Source: JBMOGA01 sp049318625 (GTDB lineage Bacteria > Pseudomonadota > Alphaproteobacteria > Rhizobiales > Hyphomicrobiaceae). Taken from it: a DNA stretch of 50,060 nucleotides. The notes beneath the pieces are model-generated. The model did not search any database. It was not told the DNA's origin and saw nothing but the letters and a program-made list of their open reading frames with translations. Each line of letters begins with the position of its first letter. The first letter of the stretch is position 1. The DNA lies in NCBI GenBank assembly GCA_049318625.1, contig JBMOGA010000023.1, positions 1 through 50,060 of the forward strand, given 5' to 3'. A program made the translations under genes and the position numbers. This document shows positions 1 to 9,125 of the stretch, in pieces.

Positions 1-1331
1 CCGCGCGCGGCATCATCGTCATGAACACGCCGTTCGGCAATTCGATCACCACCGCGGAGCACGCGATCTCGCTGATGCTGGCGCTGGCCCGGCAGATCCC
101 CGCCGCCGACCGCTCGACGCAGGCCGGTAAGTGGGAGAAGTCGAAATTCATGGGCGTCGAGCTGTTCGGCAAGACTCTCGGCGTGATCGGCTGCGGCAAC
201 ATCGGCTCGATCGTCGCGGATCGCGGCGTCGGCTTAAAGATGCGGGTCGTGGCGTTCGACCCGTTCCTGTCGGAGGACCGCGCCGTCGAACTCGGCGTGC
301 GCAAGGTGGAGCTGGCCGAGTTGCTGGCGGTTGCCGACTTCATCACGCTGCATACGCCGTTGACGGAGAAGACGCGCAACGTGCTCAACGCCGAGACACT
401 GGCGGCGACCAAGCGCGGCGTGCGCATCATCAACTGCGCGCGCGGCGGGCTGATCGACGAGGCGGCGCTGGTGAAGGCGCTCGCGTCGGGGCAGGTCGCA
501 GGTGTTGCCCTCGACGTCTACGAGGTGGAGCCGGCCAAGGAGCACGCGCTGTTCGGAATGCCGAACGTGGTGTGCACGCCGCATCTCGGCGCCTCGACCA
601 TGGAGGCGCAGGAGAACGTCGCGCTGCAGATCGCCGAGCAGATGGCGGACTACCTGCTCAAGGGCGCTATCTCGAACGCCATCAACTTCCCGAGCATCAC
701 CGCGGAGGAGGCGCCGCGGCTGGCGCCGTTCGTGAAGCTCGCCGAGCAGCTCGGCTCGTTCGCCGGACAACTCACCGAGTCGCCGATCCGCGGCATACGC
801 ATCGAGTACGTCGGCGAGGTCGCCACCATGAAGACCAAGGCGCTGACGGCCGCGGCGCTGGCGGGCGTGCTGCGCCCACAGCTCGCCGAGGGCGTCAACA
901 TGGTGTCGTCGCAGGCGATGGCGAAGGAGCGCGGCATCATCGTCGAGGAGGCAACGCGCGATCGCGACGGCGCCTACGACAGCTATGTGCGGTTGACCGT
1001 GAAAAGCGACGCCTACGAGCGGTCGGTGGCGGGCACGGTGTTCTCCGACGGGCGGCCGCGGATCGTCCAGATCCGCGACATCGACATGGAACTCGAGCTG
1101 TCGGCGCACATGCTGTTCGTGCGCAATGCCGACAAGCCGGGGTTCATCGGCCGTTTCGGCACGCTGATGGGGGATGCCGGCGTCAACATCGCGACGCTGA
1201 ACCTCGGCCGCGACCGGCCGGGCGGCGACGCCATCTGCATCGTCTCGCTGGACGAGGCGGTGTCGGACGCGGTGCTCGCCAAGGTGGCGGCGCTGCCCCA
1301 TGTCGTCCGCGCCAACCGGCTGGAATTCTGA
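1..1331 (+). CDS. serA: D-3-phosphoglycerate dehydrogenase, 5'-truncated
   Basis: Oxidises 3-phosphoglycerate to 3-phosphohydroxypyruvate with NAD+, the first step of cytosolic serine synthesis. The window begins inside the gene; the frame is open from base 3 and about 90 N-terminal residues are missing. Counting from the Met at base 21, the Rossmann motif GCGNIG is near residues 57-62, and the catalytic Arg (NCARGG, about 141), Glu (about 170) and His (TPHLGAS, about 188) are present. The Arg-His spacing fits the long-form (type I) enzyme. An intervening (ASB) domain follows, and the C-terminus from about residue 365 is an ACT domain (NADKPGFIGRFGTLM), the usual serine-sensing module. Identification is secure; only the true start is outside the window. 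Confidence 0.96.
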   Translation, partial: ARGIIVMNTPFGNSITTAEHAISLMLALARQIPAADRSTQAGKWEKSKFMGVELFGKTLGVIGCGNIGSIVADRGVGLKMRVVAFDPFLSEDRAVELGVRKVELAELLAVADFITLHTPLTEKTRNVLNAETLAATKRGVRIINCARGGLIDEAALVKALASGQVAGVALDVYEVEPAKEHALFGMPNVVCTPHLGASTMEAQENVALQIAEQMADYLLKGAISNAINFPSITAEEAPRLAPFVKLAEQLGSFAGQLTESPIRGIRIEYVGEVATMKTKALTAAALAGVLRPQLAEGVNMVSSQAMAKERGIIVEEATRDRDGAYDSYVRLTVKSDAYERSVAGTVFSDGRPRIVQIRDIDMELELSAHMLFVRNADKPGFIGRFGTLMGDAGVNIATLNLGRDRPGGDAICIVSLDEAVSDAVLAKVAALPHVVRANRLEF

Positions 1332-1375
1332 GGCGATTTTCCGGCCCTGGTCAAACTCTTGCAGGATTGCACGGC

Positions 1376-1405
1376 TAGGCATGCCCGGGTGTGCCCCGGT
1401 ATGAT
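1376..1405 (+). promoter_or_regulatory. candidate sigma70 promoter for the MuiA-family gene
   Basis: TAGGCA (4 of 6 to TTGACA) and TATGAT (5 of 6 to TATAAT) are separated by 18 bases and end 30 bases before the chosen start of the next gene. It lies in the short gap after serA. This is pattern matching only. Confidence 0.3.
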
Positions 1406-1434
1406 GCGCCGGGAGCAACCCTCGGGGGATGGTC

Positions 1435-3126
1435 ATGCGAGCTTGGACGGGTGCGGCGCTGGCCGCGGGATTGGCCGTTTTCGGAGCCCCGTCGGCGGCG
1501 CTCGCGGCGGAAGTCACCGCGACGTCGGCCATCGACGCGGTGACGATCTACCCGTCCGGCGCCGAGGTGGTGCGGCGGGCCAAGGTGCGGCTCGAGGCCG
1601 GCGAGCACGTCGTGGTGTTCAACGATCTGCCGGCACAGACGGTCGGCGCGTCGATCCGCGTCGAGGGCAAGGCAACCGGGCAGCTCGACATCGGGTCGGT
1701 CGACCATGCCCGCTTTTTCGTGCTGCGCGAGAGTGAGAGCCAGACGGCGCGCCGGCAGCTCGAGCTCGAGGTCGAGAAGCTGAAGGACGAGCGGGCGGCC
1801 CTCGGCGCCATCATCGAGGCGGCCGAGGTGCAGCGCACGTTCGTGCAGAATTTGGCGCAACTGCCGACGGTGCCGCCGAGCGGGCCGGGCGCCGGTCCGC
1901 AGCCGGACTGGGCGCAGGTTTTCACGCTGATCGGCAGCCGGCACGCCGAGGCGCAACAGAAGTCGCTCGAGACCAAGATCAAGGCGCGCGAGCTCGACCG
2001 GCGTATCGAGGATCTCGGCAAGCAGCTCGCGCAGACGGCGCCGAAGCGGCAGGAACAGACCCGCGTCAAGATCAACGTGGCGGCCGCCGGACCGCTCGAG
2101 GCGTCGCTGGTGCTGCGCTATCAGGTGACGGACGCCGGCTGGCAGCCGCTCTATGACGCGCGCCTCGAGACCGGCGCACGCAACGTGGCGCCGAAACTTA
2201 CGCTGGTGCGCCGGGCGACGGTGCGTCAGCGCACCGGTGAGCCGTGGAACGCGGTGGCGGTGACGCTGTCGACCGCGCGACCGGCAGCCGGCACGGCGGC
2301 GCCCGAGCTCAAGCCGATCACTGTGGATGTGCAACTCGATGTGCCCCGGCCGTCGCCAGTGGCCGCGGCCCCGCCCGCGGCGCCCGCGTCCGGCATGGTG
2401 CGGTCGTCGCGCGAGGGATTTGCCGACCGGCTGGAGCAGCAGCGGGACAAGGCGATGGCCGAGGTCGTACCGGCCGCCGAGATCGCCGCGACCCTCGAGG
2501 TCGGATCGTTCGCCGCCGCGTTCGTCGTGCGCGACCGGCTGACGCTCGCCGAGACCGGCGAGAGCAAGAGCATTTTCGTCGAGGAGCAGGCGGTGGAGCC
2601 GACGTTGCTGGTGCGGGCGGTGCCGCGGTCCGATCCCAAGGCGTACCTGTATGCGAAGTTCACGCTGCCGAAATCGGCGCCCTATCAGGCCGGCGCGGTG
2701 TCTCTGTTCCGCGACCGGACGTTCACGGGGACCGGCAGGCTGCCGCAGCTGGCGCCCGGCGAGTCCTTCGAACTCGGCTTCGGGGCCGACGATCTGGTCA
2801 AGGTGCGCCACGCGGTCGGTGACGAGCGGCGCGGGGAGACGGGCCTGCTGACGTCGACCCGCAGCGACGAGCGAAACTTCCGTATCACCATCCGCAACAT
2901 GCACGAGCGCTCGGTCGCGTTCTCGGTCCAGGACCAGATCCCGGTGTCGCTCAACCAGGAGATCAAGGTGGATCTGCTCGGTCGCACGCCGCCGACACGG
3001 CGCGACATCGACGACAAGCGGGGCGTGCTGGCCTGGGAGGACAAGCTCAACCCGGACGAGGAGCGCGTGATCGAGTTCGGTTACCGGGTCAACTGGCCGG
3101 CGAACCGGATCATCGTCTACCGCTGA
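1435..3126 (+). CDS. MuiA-family (DUF4140/DUF4139) exported protein
   Basis: An exported protein of the mucoidy-inhibitor MuiA family, whose biochemical role is not established. A signal peptide is clear (about 25 residues, hydrophobic core, AALAA cleavage region). The mature N-terminus (DAVTIYPSGAEVVRRAKV) is the DUF4140 domain. A charged, heptad-like helix follows at about residues 100-145, then a proline-rich linker. The C-terminal half is the beta-rich DUF4139 domain, ending in a typical EERVIEFGYRVNWP segment. ATG 1435 is preferred to ATG 1429 because the GGGGG run is 6 bases before 1435 but directly abuts 1429. Length (563 aa) is normal for the family. It stands alone between serA and purA. 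Confidence 0.82.
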   Translation: MRAWTGAALAAGLAVFGAPSAALAAEVTATSAIDAVTIYPSGAEVVRRAKVRLEAGEHVVVFNDLPAQTVGASIRVEGKATGQLDIGSVDHARFFVLRESESQTARRQLELEVEKLKDERAALGAIIEAAEVQRTFVQNLAQLPTVPPSGPGAGPQPDWAQVFTLIGSRHAEAQQKSLETKIKARELDRRIEDLGKQLAQTAPKRQEQTRVKINVAAAGPLEASLVLRYQVTDAGWQPLYDARLETGARNVAPKLTLVRRATVRQRTGEPWNAVAVTLSTARPAAGTAAPELKPITVDVQLDVPRPSPVAAAPPAAPASGMVRSSREGFADRLEQQRDKAMAEVVPAAEIAATLEVGSFAAAFVVRDRLTLAETGESKSIFVEEQAVEPTLLVRAVPRSDPKAYLYAKFTLPKSAPYQAGAVSLFRDRTFTGTGRLPQLAPGESFELGFGADDLVKVRHAVGDERRGETGLLTSTRSDERNFRITIRNMHERSVAFSVQDQIPVSLNQEIKVDLLGRTPPTRRDIDDKRGVLAWEDKLNPDEERVIEFGYRVNWPANRIIVYR

Positions 3127-3331
3127 TGGCGGGCCGGTGCCGGGTCGGACCGGCGGATCGGTGCATTCGGGCAACTTTGCTGGAGCAACCGCCCGCGCCT
3201 GCGCTATAAGAGGGGAGGCCCCGGCTCAGTCCGGGGCCGTCGCATGTCGGCCGGCGGGCCCCGCTTCCATCCGGGCCCGCAACTCGGTCGATCGAGCCGG
3301 TGGTAGGCCGGTGCTTTGAGAAGGCAAGACG
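3127..3331 (+). promoter_or_regulatory. purA leader and promoter region
   Basis: A gap of 205 bases before purA. It contains a small palindrome TTGCTGGAGCAA (3177-3188) and a -10-like CTATAA (3204-3209). No -35 is correctly spaced, so the exact promoter is not assigned. The Shine-Dalgarno GAGAAGG lies just before the ATG. No purine riboswitch fold was recognised. Confidence 0.3.
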
Positions 3332-4624
3332 ATGGCGAACGTTGTGGTTGTCGGCGCCCAGTGGGGTGACGAGGGCAAAGGCAAGATTGTCGACTGGCTG
3401 TCGGAGCGCGCCGACATCGTCGTTCGCTTCCAGGGCGGCCATAACGCGGGGCATACCCTCGTCATCGGCGGCACGACCTACAAGCTGTCGCTGCTTCCGT
3501 CCGGCGTGGTGCGGCCGGGAAAGCTCGGCGTGATCGGCAACGGCGTCGTGATCGACCCGTGGGCGCTGGCCAAGGAGATCGCGCGGCTCGAAGAGCAGGG
3601 CGTGCGGATATCCCGGGAAAATCTGCGGGTGGCGGAGAACGCCACGCTGATCCTGCCGCTGCACCGCGAACTCGATCTGTTCCGTGAGCAGGCGGCCGGC
3701 GAAGGCAAGATCGGCACCACGGGGCGTGGCATCGGGCCAGCCTACGAGGACAAAGTCGGGCGGCGGGCCATCCGCGTGCAGGACCTGAAGAACCTGAACA
3801 CGCTCGGCCCGAAGGTCGACCGCATCCTGGTGCACCACAATGCGCTGCGCCGTGGCCTCGGGCAGCCGCAGATCGACAAGGCGGCGGTGCTGGCCGAGCT
3901 GACGGAAATCGCGCCCTCGATTCTGCCGTTCATGGACGTCACGTGGGATCTGCTCGACCGCGCGCGCCGGGATGGCAGCCGCATCCTGTTCGAGGGCGCG
4001 CAGGGCGCGCTGCTCGACGTCGACCACGGCACCTATCCGTTCGTGACGTCGTCGAACACGGTGGCGGCGCAGGCGGCGACCGGGTCCGGCATGGGGCCGA
4101 GCTCCATCGGCTACGTTCTCGGCATCGCCAAGGCCTATACGACGCGGGTCGGCTCGGGACCGTTCCCGACCGAGCTCGACGACGAGGTCGGCCGGCGGAT
4201 CGGCGAGCGCGGGCACGAGTTCGGCACGGTGACGGGGCGGGCGCGGCGCTGCGGCTGGTTCGATGCCTGCCTGGTGCGCCAGACCATCAAGGTCGCCGGC
4301 ATCACCGGGATCGCGCTGACCAAGCTCGACGTGCTGGACGGATTCCCGGAGCTCAAGGTCTGCACCGGCTACATCCTCGACGGGGAGCGCATCAACCGCC
4401 TGCCCGCAGGGCACAATGCGCAGGCCCGCGTGAAGCCGGTCTACGAGATCTTCCAGGGCTGGACGCAGTCGACGCGCGGGGCGCGGTCTTGGGCCGATCT
4501 GCCGGCGCCGGCGGTCAAGTACATCAAGACGATCGAGCAACTCATCGAGTGCCCGATCACGCTGTTGTCGACCAGCCCGGAGCGCGACGACACCATCCTG
4601 ATGAGGGATCCGTTCGAAGACTGA
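3332..4624 (+). CDS. purA: adenylosuccinate synthetase
   Basis: Joins IMP and aspartate using GTP to make adenylosuccinate, the first committed step to AMP; a cytosolic homodimer. The N-terminal signature QWGDEGKGK is at residues 10-18 with catalytic Asp13. GGHNAGHT follows, with catalytic His41. The IMP/GTP-binding segments GTTGRGIGPAYEDK and the C-terminal GVRARRxGW-like loop (GRARRCGW) are present. Length of 430 aa is standard. Start ATG has GAGAAGG upstream. It converges on the EamA gene with 27 bases between stop codons. Confidence 0.98.
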   Translation: MANVVVVGAQWGDEGKGKIVDWLSERADIVVRFQGGHNAGHTLVIGGTTYKLSLLPSGVVRPGKLGVIGNGVVIDPWALAKEIARLEEQGVRISRENLRVAENATLILPLHRELDLFREQAAGEGKIGTTGRGIGPAYEDKVGRRAIRVQDLKNLNTLGPKVDRILVHHNALRRGLGQPQIDKAAVLAELTEIAPSILPFMDVTWDLLDRARRDGSRILFEGAQGALLDVDHGTYPFVTSSNTVAAQAATGSGMGPSSIGYVLGIAKAYTTRVGSGPFPTELDDEVGRRIGERGHEFGTVTGRARRCGWFDACLVRQTIKVAGITGIALTKLDVLDGFPELKVCTGYILDGERINRLPAGHNAQARVKPVYEIFQGWTQSTRGARSWADLPAPAVKYIKTIEQLIECPITLLSTSPERDDTILMRDPFED

Positions 4625-4651
4625 ACGGGTCCGGCCGGGGACGGTCGCGTT

Positions 4652-5590
4652 TCAGGTGGGCTTGCCACGGCGCTCCGCCCGCAGACCATAGAGGCCGGCG
4701 GCGACGATGATGGCGATGCCGGCCCAGGTCGCGGGTGCCGGCAGCTCGCTCCAGATCAGGTAGCCGTTCAGCACGCTCCACACGATCGCGGTGTACTCGA
4801 ACGGCGCCACGGCTGGCGGCGAGGCGATCCGATAGGCCTGGGCGAGCAGCGTCGATCCGGTGGCGGCGACGACACCGCACAGCATCATCAGCGCCAGATC
4901 GCCCGGCGGCGGCACCGTCCAGGGGCGCAGCAGGAACGCCAGCGAAGGGTGGGACTGATCGGCGAATGCGCCGTGGCCGAGCAGCAGGCCGGCCAGCGTG
5001 GCGCCCAGCAGGAAGCCCAGGTTGGCGTGGAAGGAAAAGGTGACGGCGTTGCCGCTGGCGGCGTAGCGGCGGGCGACGATCTGTGCGACGGCGTAGAAAA
5101 AGGCGGCGAGGATCGGCAGGACCACGGCCAGGTCGAACAGCCCGGCGCCCGGCTGCACGATGACGATCGTCCCGACGAAGCCCAGGAGCACGGCGGCCCA
5201 TCGTGTCCGGCCGACCGGCTCGCCGAGCAGCCAGACCGTCAGCACCATGATGAACAGCGGCGCGGTGAAGTACAGCGCCACCGAGGTCGCTAGCGGCAGG
5301 GCGGCGAGCGCGAGGTAGTAGCAGGTGAACGCGAAGAACATGATGGCGCCGCGCAGGAACATGGCGCCGAGGTTGCCGGTGGCGAGTTGGCCGAGCCCGC
5401 CGTCGCGCCAAGCGAGCAACAGGAACAGCGGCAGCGCGGTGAGGCTGCGGGTGGCCAGCACCTGGTGGACCGGATAGGTGCCGGCCAGCAGCTTGACCAC
5501 GAGGTCCTGCAGCGAGAATACGGCAAGCCCGCCGACCAGACACAGGATGCCGGTGATCGGATCGGAGCGCCTGGCCGGCGGCGAAGTCAT
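4652..5590 (-). CDS. EamA/DMT-family permease
   Basis: An inner-membrane permease of the drug/metabolite transporter superfamily, with two EamA repeats and about ten hydrophobic helices over 312 residues (ITGILCLVGGLAVFSLQDL at the start, ending at a short basic tail RAERRGKP). Members usually export amino acids or small metabolites; the substrate cannot be read from sequence. It starts 21 bases after the acetyltransferase stop, so the two are probably co-transcribed, with GGAGG about 10 bases before the ATG. It is unrelated in position to the second EamA gene near 26 kb. Confidence 0.85.
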   Translation of the reverse strand: MTSPPARRSDPITGILCLVGGLAVFSLQDLVVKLLAGTYPVHQVLATRSLTALPLFLLLAWRDGGLGQLATGNLGAMFLRGAIMFFAFTCYYLALAALPLATSVALYFTAPLFIMVLTVWLLGEPVGRTRWAAVLLGFVGTIVIVQPGAGLFDLAVVLPILAAFFYAVAQIVARRYAASGNAVTFSFHANLGFLLGATLAGLLLGHGAFADQSHPSLAFLLRPWTVPPPGDLALMMLCGVVAATGSTLLAQAYRIASPPAVAPFEYTAIVWSVLNGYLIWSELPAPATWAGIAIIVAAGLYGLRAERRGKPT

Positions 5591-5611
5591 GACGGGGTGT
5601 CCTCCGCGGGC

Positions 5612-6118
5612 TTACCCGGTGCGTTCGGCGGCGACGGTACCGTGGGCGGTCGCGAGGGCGCCCGGCGTCGTTTCGACCGCGAGCAGCCGGTCGGGGTCGA
5701 CCGGGCCCGGCAGGATGATCTGGCCGCGCGTGACGCGCACGAAGCCGAAGCGAGCATAGTAGCTTTCGTTGCCAACGAGCAGCACCAGCGTGCGACCGGC
5801 GGCGCGGGCGGCTTCGACACCGGCGGCGACCAGCGCCTTGCCGTAGCCCTGGCCGGCGTAGGGTGCCGAGACGGCGAGCGGCCCGAGCAGCAGCGCGCCC
5901 GGCCGGCCGCCGATGGTGATCGGGGTGAAGCGGACGGCGGCGACCAGTTCGCCGTCGAGGTAGGAGACCAGGCAGAACGGCGACAGCGGGGGCATGCCCT
6001 CGCGGATGCGATAGGCGGTGCGGGCATAACAGCCCGGCCCGAACGTGCGGTCGTGCAGCAGCCGGATGGCGGGCAGATCGGCTGGCGCGGCGGGGCGCAC
6101 GATGGCGGTGGGGGACAT
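5612..6118 (-). CDS. GNAT-family N-acetyltransferase
   Basis: A single-domain GCN5-related acetyltransferase of 168 aa. The fold is visible as an N-terminal strand (AIVRPAAPADLPAIRLLHD), the central LLLGPLAVSAPYAGQGYGKAL segment carrying the acetyl-CoA-binding Q-x-x-G-x-G/A loop (QGYGKA), then VLLVGNESYYARFGF and RVTRGQI. This resembles the YhbS-like subgroup of predicted N-acetyltransferases; the acceptor is unknown. ATG 6118 is chosen over the in-frame ATG 6166 because GGAG lies 6 bases upstream and homology-like sequence begins there. First gene of a two-gene unit with the EamA permease. Confidence 0.85.
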   Translation of the reverse strand: MSPTAIVRPAAPADLPAIRLLHDRTFGPGCYARTAYRIREGMPPLSPFCLVSYLDGELVAAVRFTPITIGGRPGALLLGPLAVSAPYAGQGYGKALVAAGVEAARAAGRTLVLLVGNESYYARFGFVRVTRGQIILPGPVDPDRLLAVETTPGALATAHGTVAAERTG

Positions 6119-6282
6119 GTCTGGCTCCGAGAGCGCCGAAGGAGCCGCACACGGCGGCGGGGACAACCCGCGTCGGTGCGCGGGACCTCAGAAGTCAGGG
6201 CGTCGTCGGTGATCGGCCAAGGCGTAACTCCCCGCAGTCGGTGGGCGCCGCATAGCATGATGGTCCCACGGGGTCCACAACG

Positions 6283-6768
6283 TCACCACGCGGCGCTTTT
6301 CGGCAGGCCGCCCTGCCATTCGGCGAGCCGGCGGTGCACGGGGGCGATGGTGCCGTCGGGCAGCGCGTTGCGCGGGAAGAAGACGGCTTCGGCGATCTCC
6401 TTGTTGGGCGCGGGAACGGCCGGCCGCGCGAAGCGGCGTACGACGAACAACGCGATGTGGTCGGACGGGAAGGCGCGGAAGTTGGCGTACAGGCCGAACA
6501 ACTCCGGCGGCGCCTCGACGTGGACGCCCGCCTCCTCGGCCAGTTCGCGGGCGAGCGCGGTCTCGACGGTCTCGTTGCGTTCGACGCCGCCGCCCGGGAA
6601 ATGCCAGCCCGGGCGGTAGGTGTGGCGGACCAGCAGGATGCGGTCGTCGGCATCGACCACCAGTCCCTGCGCGCCGACGGTGAGGCCGCGGGTGAGGCGC
6701 CAATAGGTCTGGAAGCCGCGCGTCACGGCGCGGCGCACGAGGCGCCTGGATCTCGGCTCGGGGGGCAT
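6283..6768 (-). CDS. Nudix hydrolase
   Basis: A 161-residue Nudix-fold pyrophosphohydrolase. The Nudix box is a perfect match to G-x5-E-x7-REUxEExGU at residues 60-82 (around GGVERNE and RELAEEAGV). It is preceded by LLVRHTYRPGWHFPGG, typical of hydrolases acting on nucleoside-diphosphate derivatives. A basic N-terminal helix of about 28 residues precedes the domain. The substrate cannot be inferred. GTGAGG lies about 5 bases before the ATG. It is divergent from the metallophosphoesterase gene, with under 70 bases between their starts. Confidence 0.9.
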   Translation of the reverse strand: MPPEPRSRRLVRRAVTRGFQTYWRLTRGLTVGAQGLVVDADDRILLVRHTYRPGWHFPGGGVERNETVETALARELAEEAGVHVEAPPELFGLYANFRAFPSDHIALFVVRRFARPAVPAPNKEIAEAVFFPRNALPDGTIAPVHRRLAEWQGGLPKSAAW

Positions 6769-6835
6769 GTCACCTCACTCGGCATCGGCCACGGCCGGTC
6801 TCTATGCTACATCGGGCCGAATGGCCGGGGGAACG

Positions 6836-7750
6836 ATGTCGGACACCACGATCGCGCACGTCTCGGACCTGCATCTGGGGCCCATACCCCCGCTGCGCCT
6901 CGTCGACTGGAACGTGAAGCGCGGGCTCGGTCTGCTCAACTGGCACCGCAAGCGCAAGCGGCTGCACAGCGCCGAGGCGTGGGGCACCGTGCTGGCCGAT
7001 CTCACGGCGCACCGGCCCGATCACATCGCGCTCACCGGCGATCTGGTCAACGTCGGACTGCCGGCGGAGCATGCGGCGGCGGCGCAATGGCTCGCCACGC
7101 TCGGCCGCCCCGAGGACGTGACCGTCATTCCGGGCAACCACGACATCTATACCCGGCTCTGGCGCGACGCGGGCATCGCGCGGTGGCAGCCGTACATGAG
7201 CGGGGACGGCGGGGAGAACGGGCCGGTCGACGGGTTTCCGTTCCTGCGCCGGCGCGGCGATCTGGCGATCGTGGCGCTGAACTCGGCCGAGCCGACGCCG
7301 CCGTTCGTCGCCTCCGGGCAGGTCGGCGCGCGCCAGATCGCGGCGGCCCGGGACCTGCTGGACGCGGCCCGGCGGCAGGGCCTGTTCCGCTGCGTGCTGA
7401 TCCATCATCCGCCGCTGCCGGGGCAGGCGCGGCGCGGGCGCAATCTCAGGGACGCGGCGGCGCTGGCGGCGATGCTGCGGGCGGTCGGCGTCGAGATGGT
7501 CCTGCACGGCCACAATCATCGCGACATGGTGGCGACCTTCGAAACAGCGTCCGGGCGGGCCCTGGTGTGCGGGATCGCGTCCGGTAGCATGGCGCTGGCG
7601 GGGCACGGCGACGGGGCGCGCTACGGGCTCCACGCGATCCGCCGCACGGCCGGCGGGTGGCGGATCGACAGCGGACTTCGCGGGCTCGACGGCAGCGGCG
7701 GGGTCGGCCCACTCGGCCGGTCGGTGGTGGAATTGGCGCGACACGGATGA
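6836..7750 (+). CDS. calcineurin-like metallophosphoesterase
   Basis: A cytosolic binuclear metallophosphoesterase of 304 aa. All family motifs are in order: D-x-H (SDLHLG, residues 10-15), GD (LTGDLVNVG), GNHD (PGNHDIY), the single His loop (LIHHPPL) and GHNH (LHGHNHRD). This set suggests a phosphodiesterase, often annotated CpdA-like, but the natural substrate is not shown. ATG 6836 is chosen over the in-frame ATG 6767 because GGGGGA precedes it and the conserved domain begins at once. The longer form would overlap the Nudix start. Confidence 0.88.
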   Translation: MSDTTIAHVSDLHLGPIPPLRLVDWNVKRGLGLLNWHRKRKRLHSAEAWGTVLADLTAHRPDHIALTGDLVNVGLPAEHAAAAQWLATLGRPEDVTVIPGNHDIYTRLWRDAGIARWQPYMSGDGGENGPVDGFPFLRRRGDLAIVALNSAEPTPPFVASGQVGARQIAAARDLLDAARRQGLFRCVLIHHPPLPGQARRGRNLRDAAALAAMLRAVGVEMVLHGHNHRDMVATFETASGRALVCGIASGSMALAGHGDGARYGLHAIRRTAGGWRIDSGLRGLDGSGGVGPLGRSVVELARHG

Positions 7751-7760
7751 GTTTTCTTTA

Positions 7761-7774
7761 TTGATCTTGGTCAA
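7761..7774 (+). promoter_or_regulatory. FNR/FixK-type box
   Basis: TTGATCTTGGTCAA matches the FNR/FixK/Anr consensus TTGAT-N4-ATCAA with one change (G for A), and fits the relaxed FixK form TTGAY-N4-RTCAA fully. It is centred about 73 bases upstream of the MFS gene ATG, in AT-rich sequence, and is the only such box noticed in the window. Suggests oxygen- or nitrosative-stress-linked control of the MFS gene. Confidence 0.55.
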
Positions 7775-7840
7775 AAAACTAGTGTGCCCCGGCGCGCCGA
7801 TCCGGGTATTGCTGCGCGGAATTCATCTCAAGGTGCGCCC

Positions 7841-9061
7841 ATGACGACGTCCCCCGGTTCGACAGCGCCACGGCCGCTGTGGATGGTCATCCTCGCCTGT
7901 GCGGCGGTGGCGGGCATCGCCATGGGCCTGCGGCAGGTGCTCGGGCTCTACATGAATCCGCTCACCACCGAGCTGAAAATCGGCCGCGAGGCGTTCGGCC
8001 TTGCGATCGCCATTGCCAACCTCACCTGGGGGATGGCGGCGCCGTTCGCCGGCGGGTTCTCCGACCGGGTCGGGTCGGGCCGCGTGGTGGCGTGCGGGGC
8101 GCTGGCAACGGGCGCCGGGTTCATCGTCATGTATCTGGCGACGACCGAGATGCACCTCTACCTGTCGGGGCTGCTGCTCGGTCTCGGCGTCGCCGGCACC
8201 GGCGTCAACGCGCTGGTCGGCGTGGTTGCGCGCAACGCGCCGCCGGAGTTGCGGGCCGCCGCCATCGCCCGGCTCGGCATGGGCAGTGGCATCGGCGTGT
8301 TCCTGGCGCTGCCTTACACGCACCTCGTCATCGAGGCGATCGGCTGGCACGCGAGCCTGCTGGTGCTGGCGGGCACGACTGCACTCATTCTTCCGCTCGC
8401 GCTGCCGATCAGCGGCAAGCCGCAGTTGAAGGTTCAGACCAAGCCGCAATCGGCCCGCGCGGCGCTGGCCGAGGCGTTCGCGCATCCGAGCTTCTGGCTG
8501 CTCAACGCGGGCTTTTTCGTGTGCGGCTTCCACCTCGTGTTCTACGGCATCCATCTGCCGGCCTACGTGGCCGACAAGGGGTTCGACCCGGCCGTCGCGG
8601 TGACGGCGCTGACGCTGGTTGGCGTGTTCAACCTGGCCGGCACCTACGCGGCCGGCGTGTGGGGCAAGCATTTGCCGAAGCGCTACGGGCTGAGCCTCAT
8701 CTATCTGGCGCGGGCGGCGGTGTTCGTGTGCTTCCTGTTCCTGCCGGTGACGCCGACGCTGGTGATCGTGCTGAGCGCGGCGCTCGGCCTGCTCTGGCTG
8801 TCGACGGTGCCGCTGACCTCGAGCCTGGTCGCCACCTTCTACGGGCCGACCTGGATGACCATGCTGTATGGCATCGTGTTCTTCTCCCATCAGGTCGGCT
8901 CGTTCCTCGGAGCCTGGATGGCCGGCCTGCTGTTCGACATGACCAAGTCCTACGACGCCATGTGGTGGATCTCGGTGGGGCTCGGCCTGTTCGCCGCGCT
9001 GGTGCATCTGCCGATCCGGGAGCGTCCGGTGGCGCGGCTGGCGGCGGCGCCGGCCGAGTGA
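7841..9061 (+). CDS. MFS transporter
   Basis: A 12-helix major facilitator permease of 406 aa in the inner membrane. Visible features are the first helix WMVILACAAVAGIAMGLRQ, the GFSDRVGSGRVV loop between helices 2 and 3 (the MFS motif A, G-x3-D-R-x-G), and two six-helix halves separated by a hydrophilic stretch around KPQLKVQTKPQSARAALAE. The shape resembles the monocarboxylate/oxalate-formate antiporter type of MFS, but no substrate can be assigned. ATG 7841 is preferred over the in-frame ATG 7784, with AAGGTG about 6 bases upstream. An FNR/FixK-like box precedes it. Confidence 0.88.
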   Translation: MTTSPGSTAPRPLWMVILACAAVAGIAMGLRQVLGLYMNPLTTELKIGREAFGLAIAIANLTWGMAAPFAGGFSDRVGSGRVVACGALATGAGFIVMYLATTEMHLYLSGLLLGLGVAGTGVNALVGVVARNAPPELRAAAIARLGMGSGIGVFLALPYTHLVIEAIGWHASLLVLAGTTALILPLALPISGKPQLKVQTKPQSARAALAEAFAHPSFWLLNAGFFVCGFHLVFYGIHLPAYVADKGFDPAVAVTALTLVGVFNLAGTYAAGVWGKHLPKRYGLSLIYLARAAVFVCFLFLPVTPTLVIVLSAALGLLWLSTVPLTSSLVATFYGPTWMTMLYGIVFFSHQVGSFLGAWMAGLLFDMTKSYDAMWWISVGLGLFAALVHLPIRERPVARLAAAPAE

Positions 9062-9125
9062 GGCGAGGGTGGTGCGGCCAGCCGGACGAGGAGCGGGCTT
9101 CACGGCTGGGGCGGCAGCGGATACC

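Noticed and set aside
131..1378. Long open frames overlapping serA on both strands (also 234-1532 minus)
   Set aside because: Arg/Gly/His-rich translations without motifs, wholly inside a gene with all SerA motifs; typical high-GC shadow frames.
1375..3174. 599-codon minus-strand open frame opposite the MuiA-family gene
   Set aside because: Low-complexity Arg/Leu/His-rich translation with no signal or domain; the plus frame has a signal peptide and family domains.
3177..3209. TTGCTG with CTATAA as a purA promoter
   Set aside because: The spacing is about 21 bases, too long for a sigma70 promoter.
9078..9109. CCAGCCG/CGGCTGG inverted repeat as a terminator of the MFS gene
   Set aside because: The 18-base loop and missing T-run make it unconvincing in GC-rich DNA.
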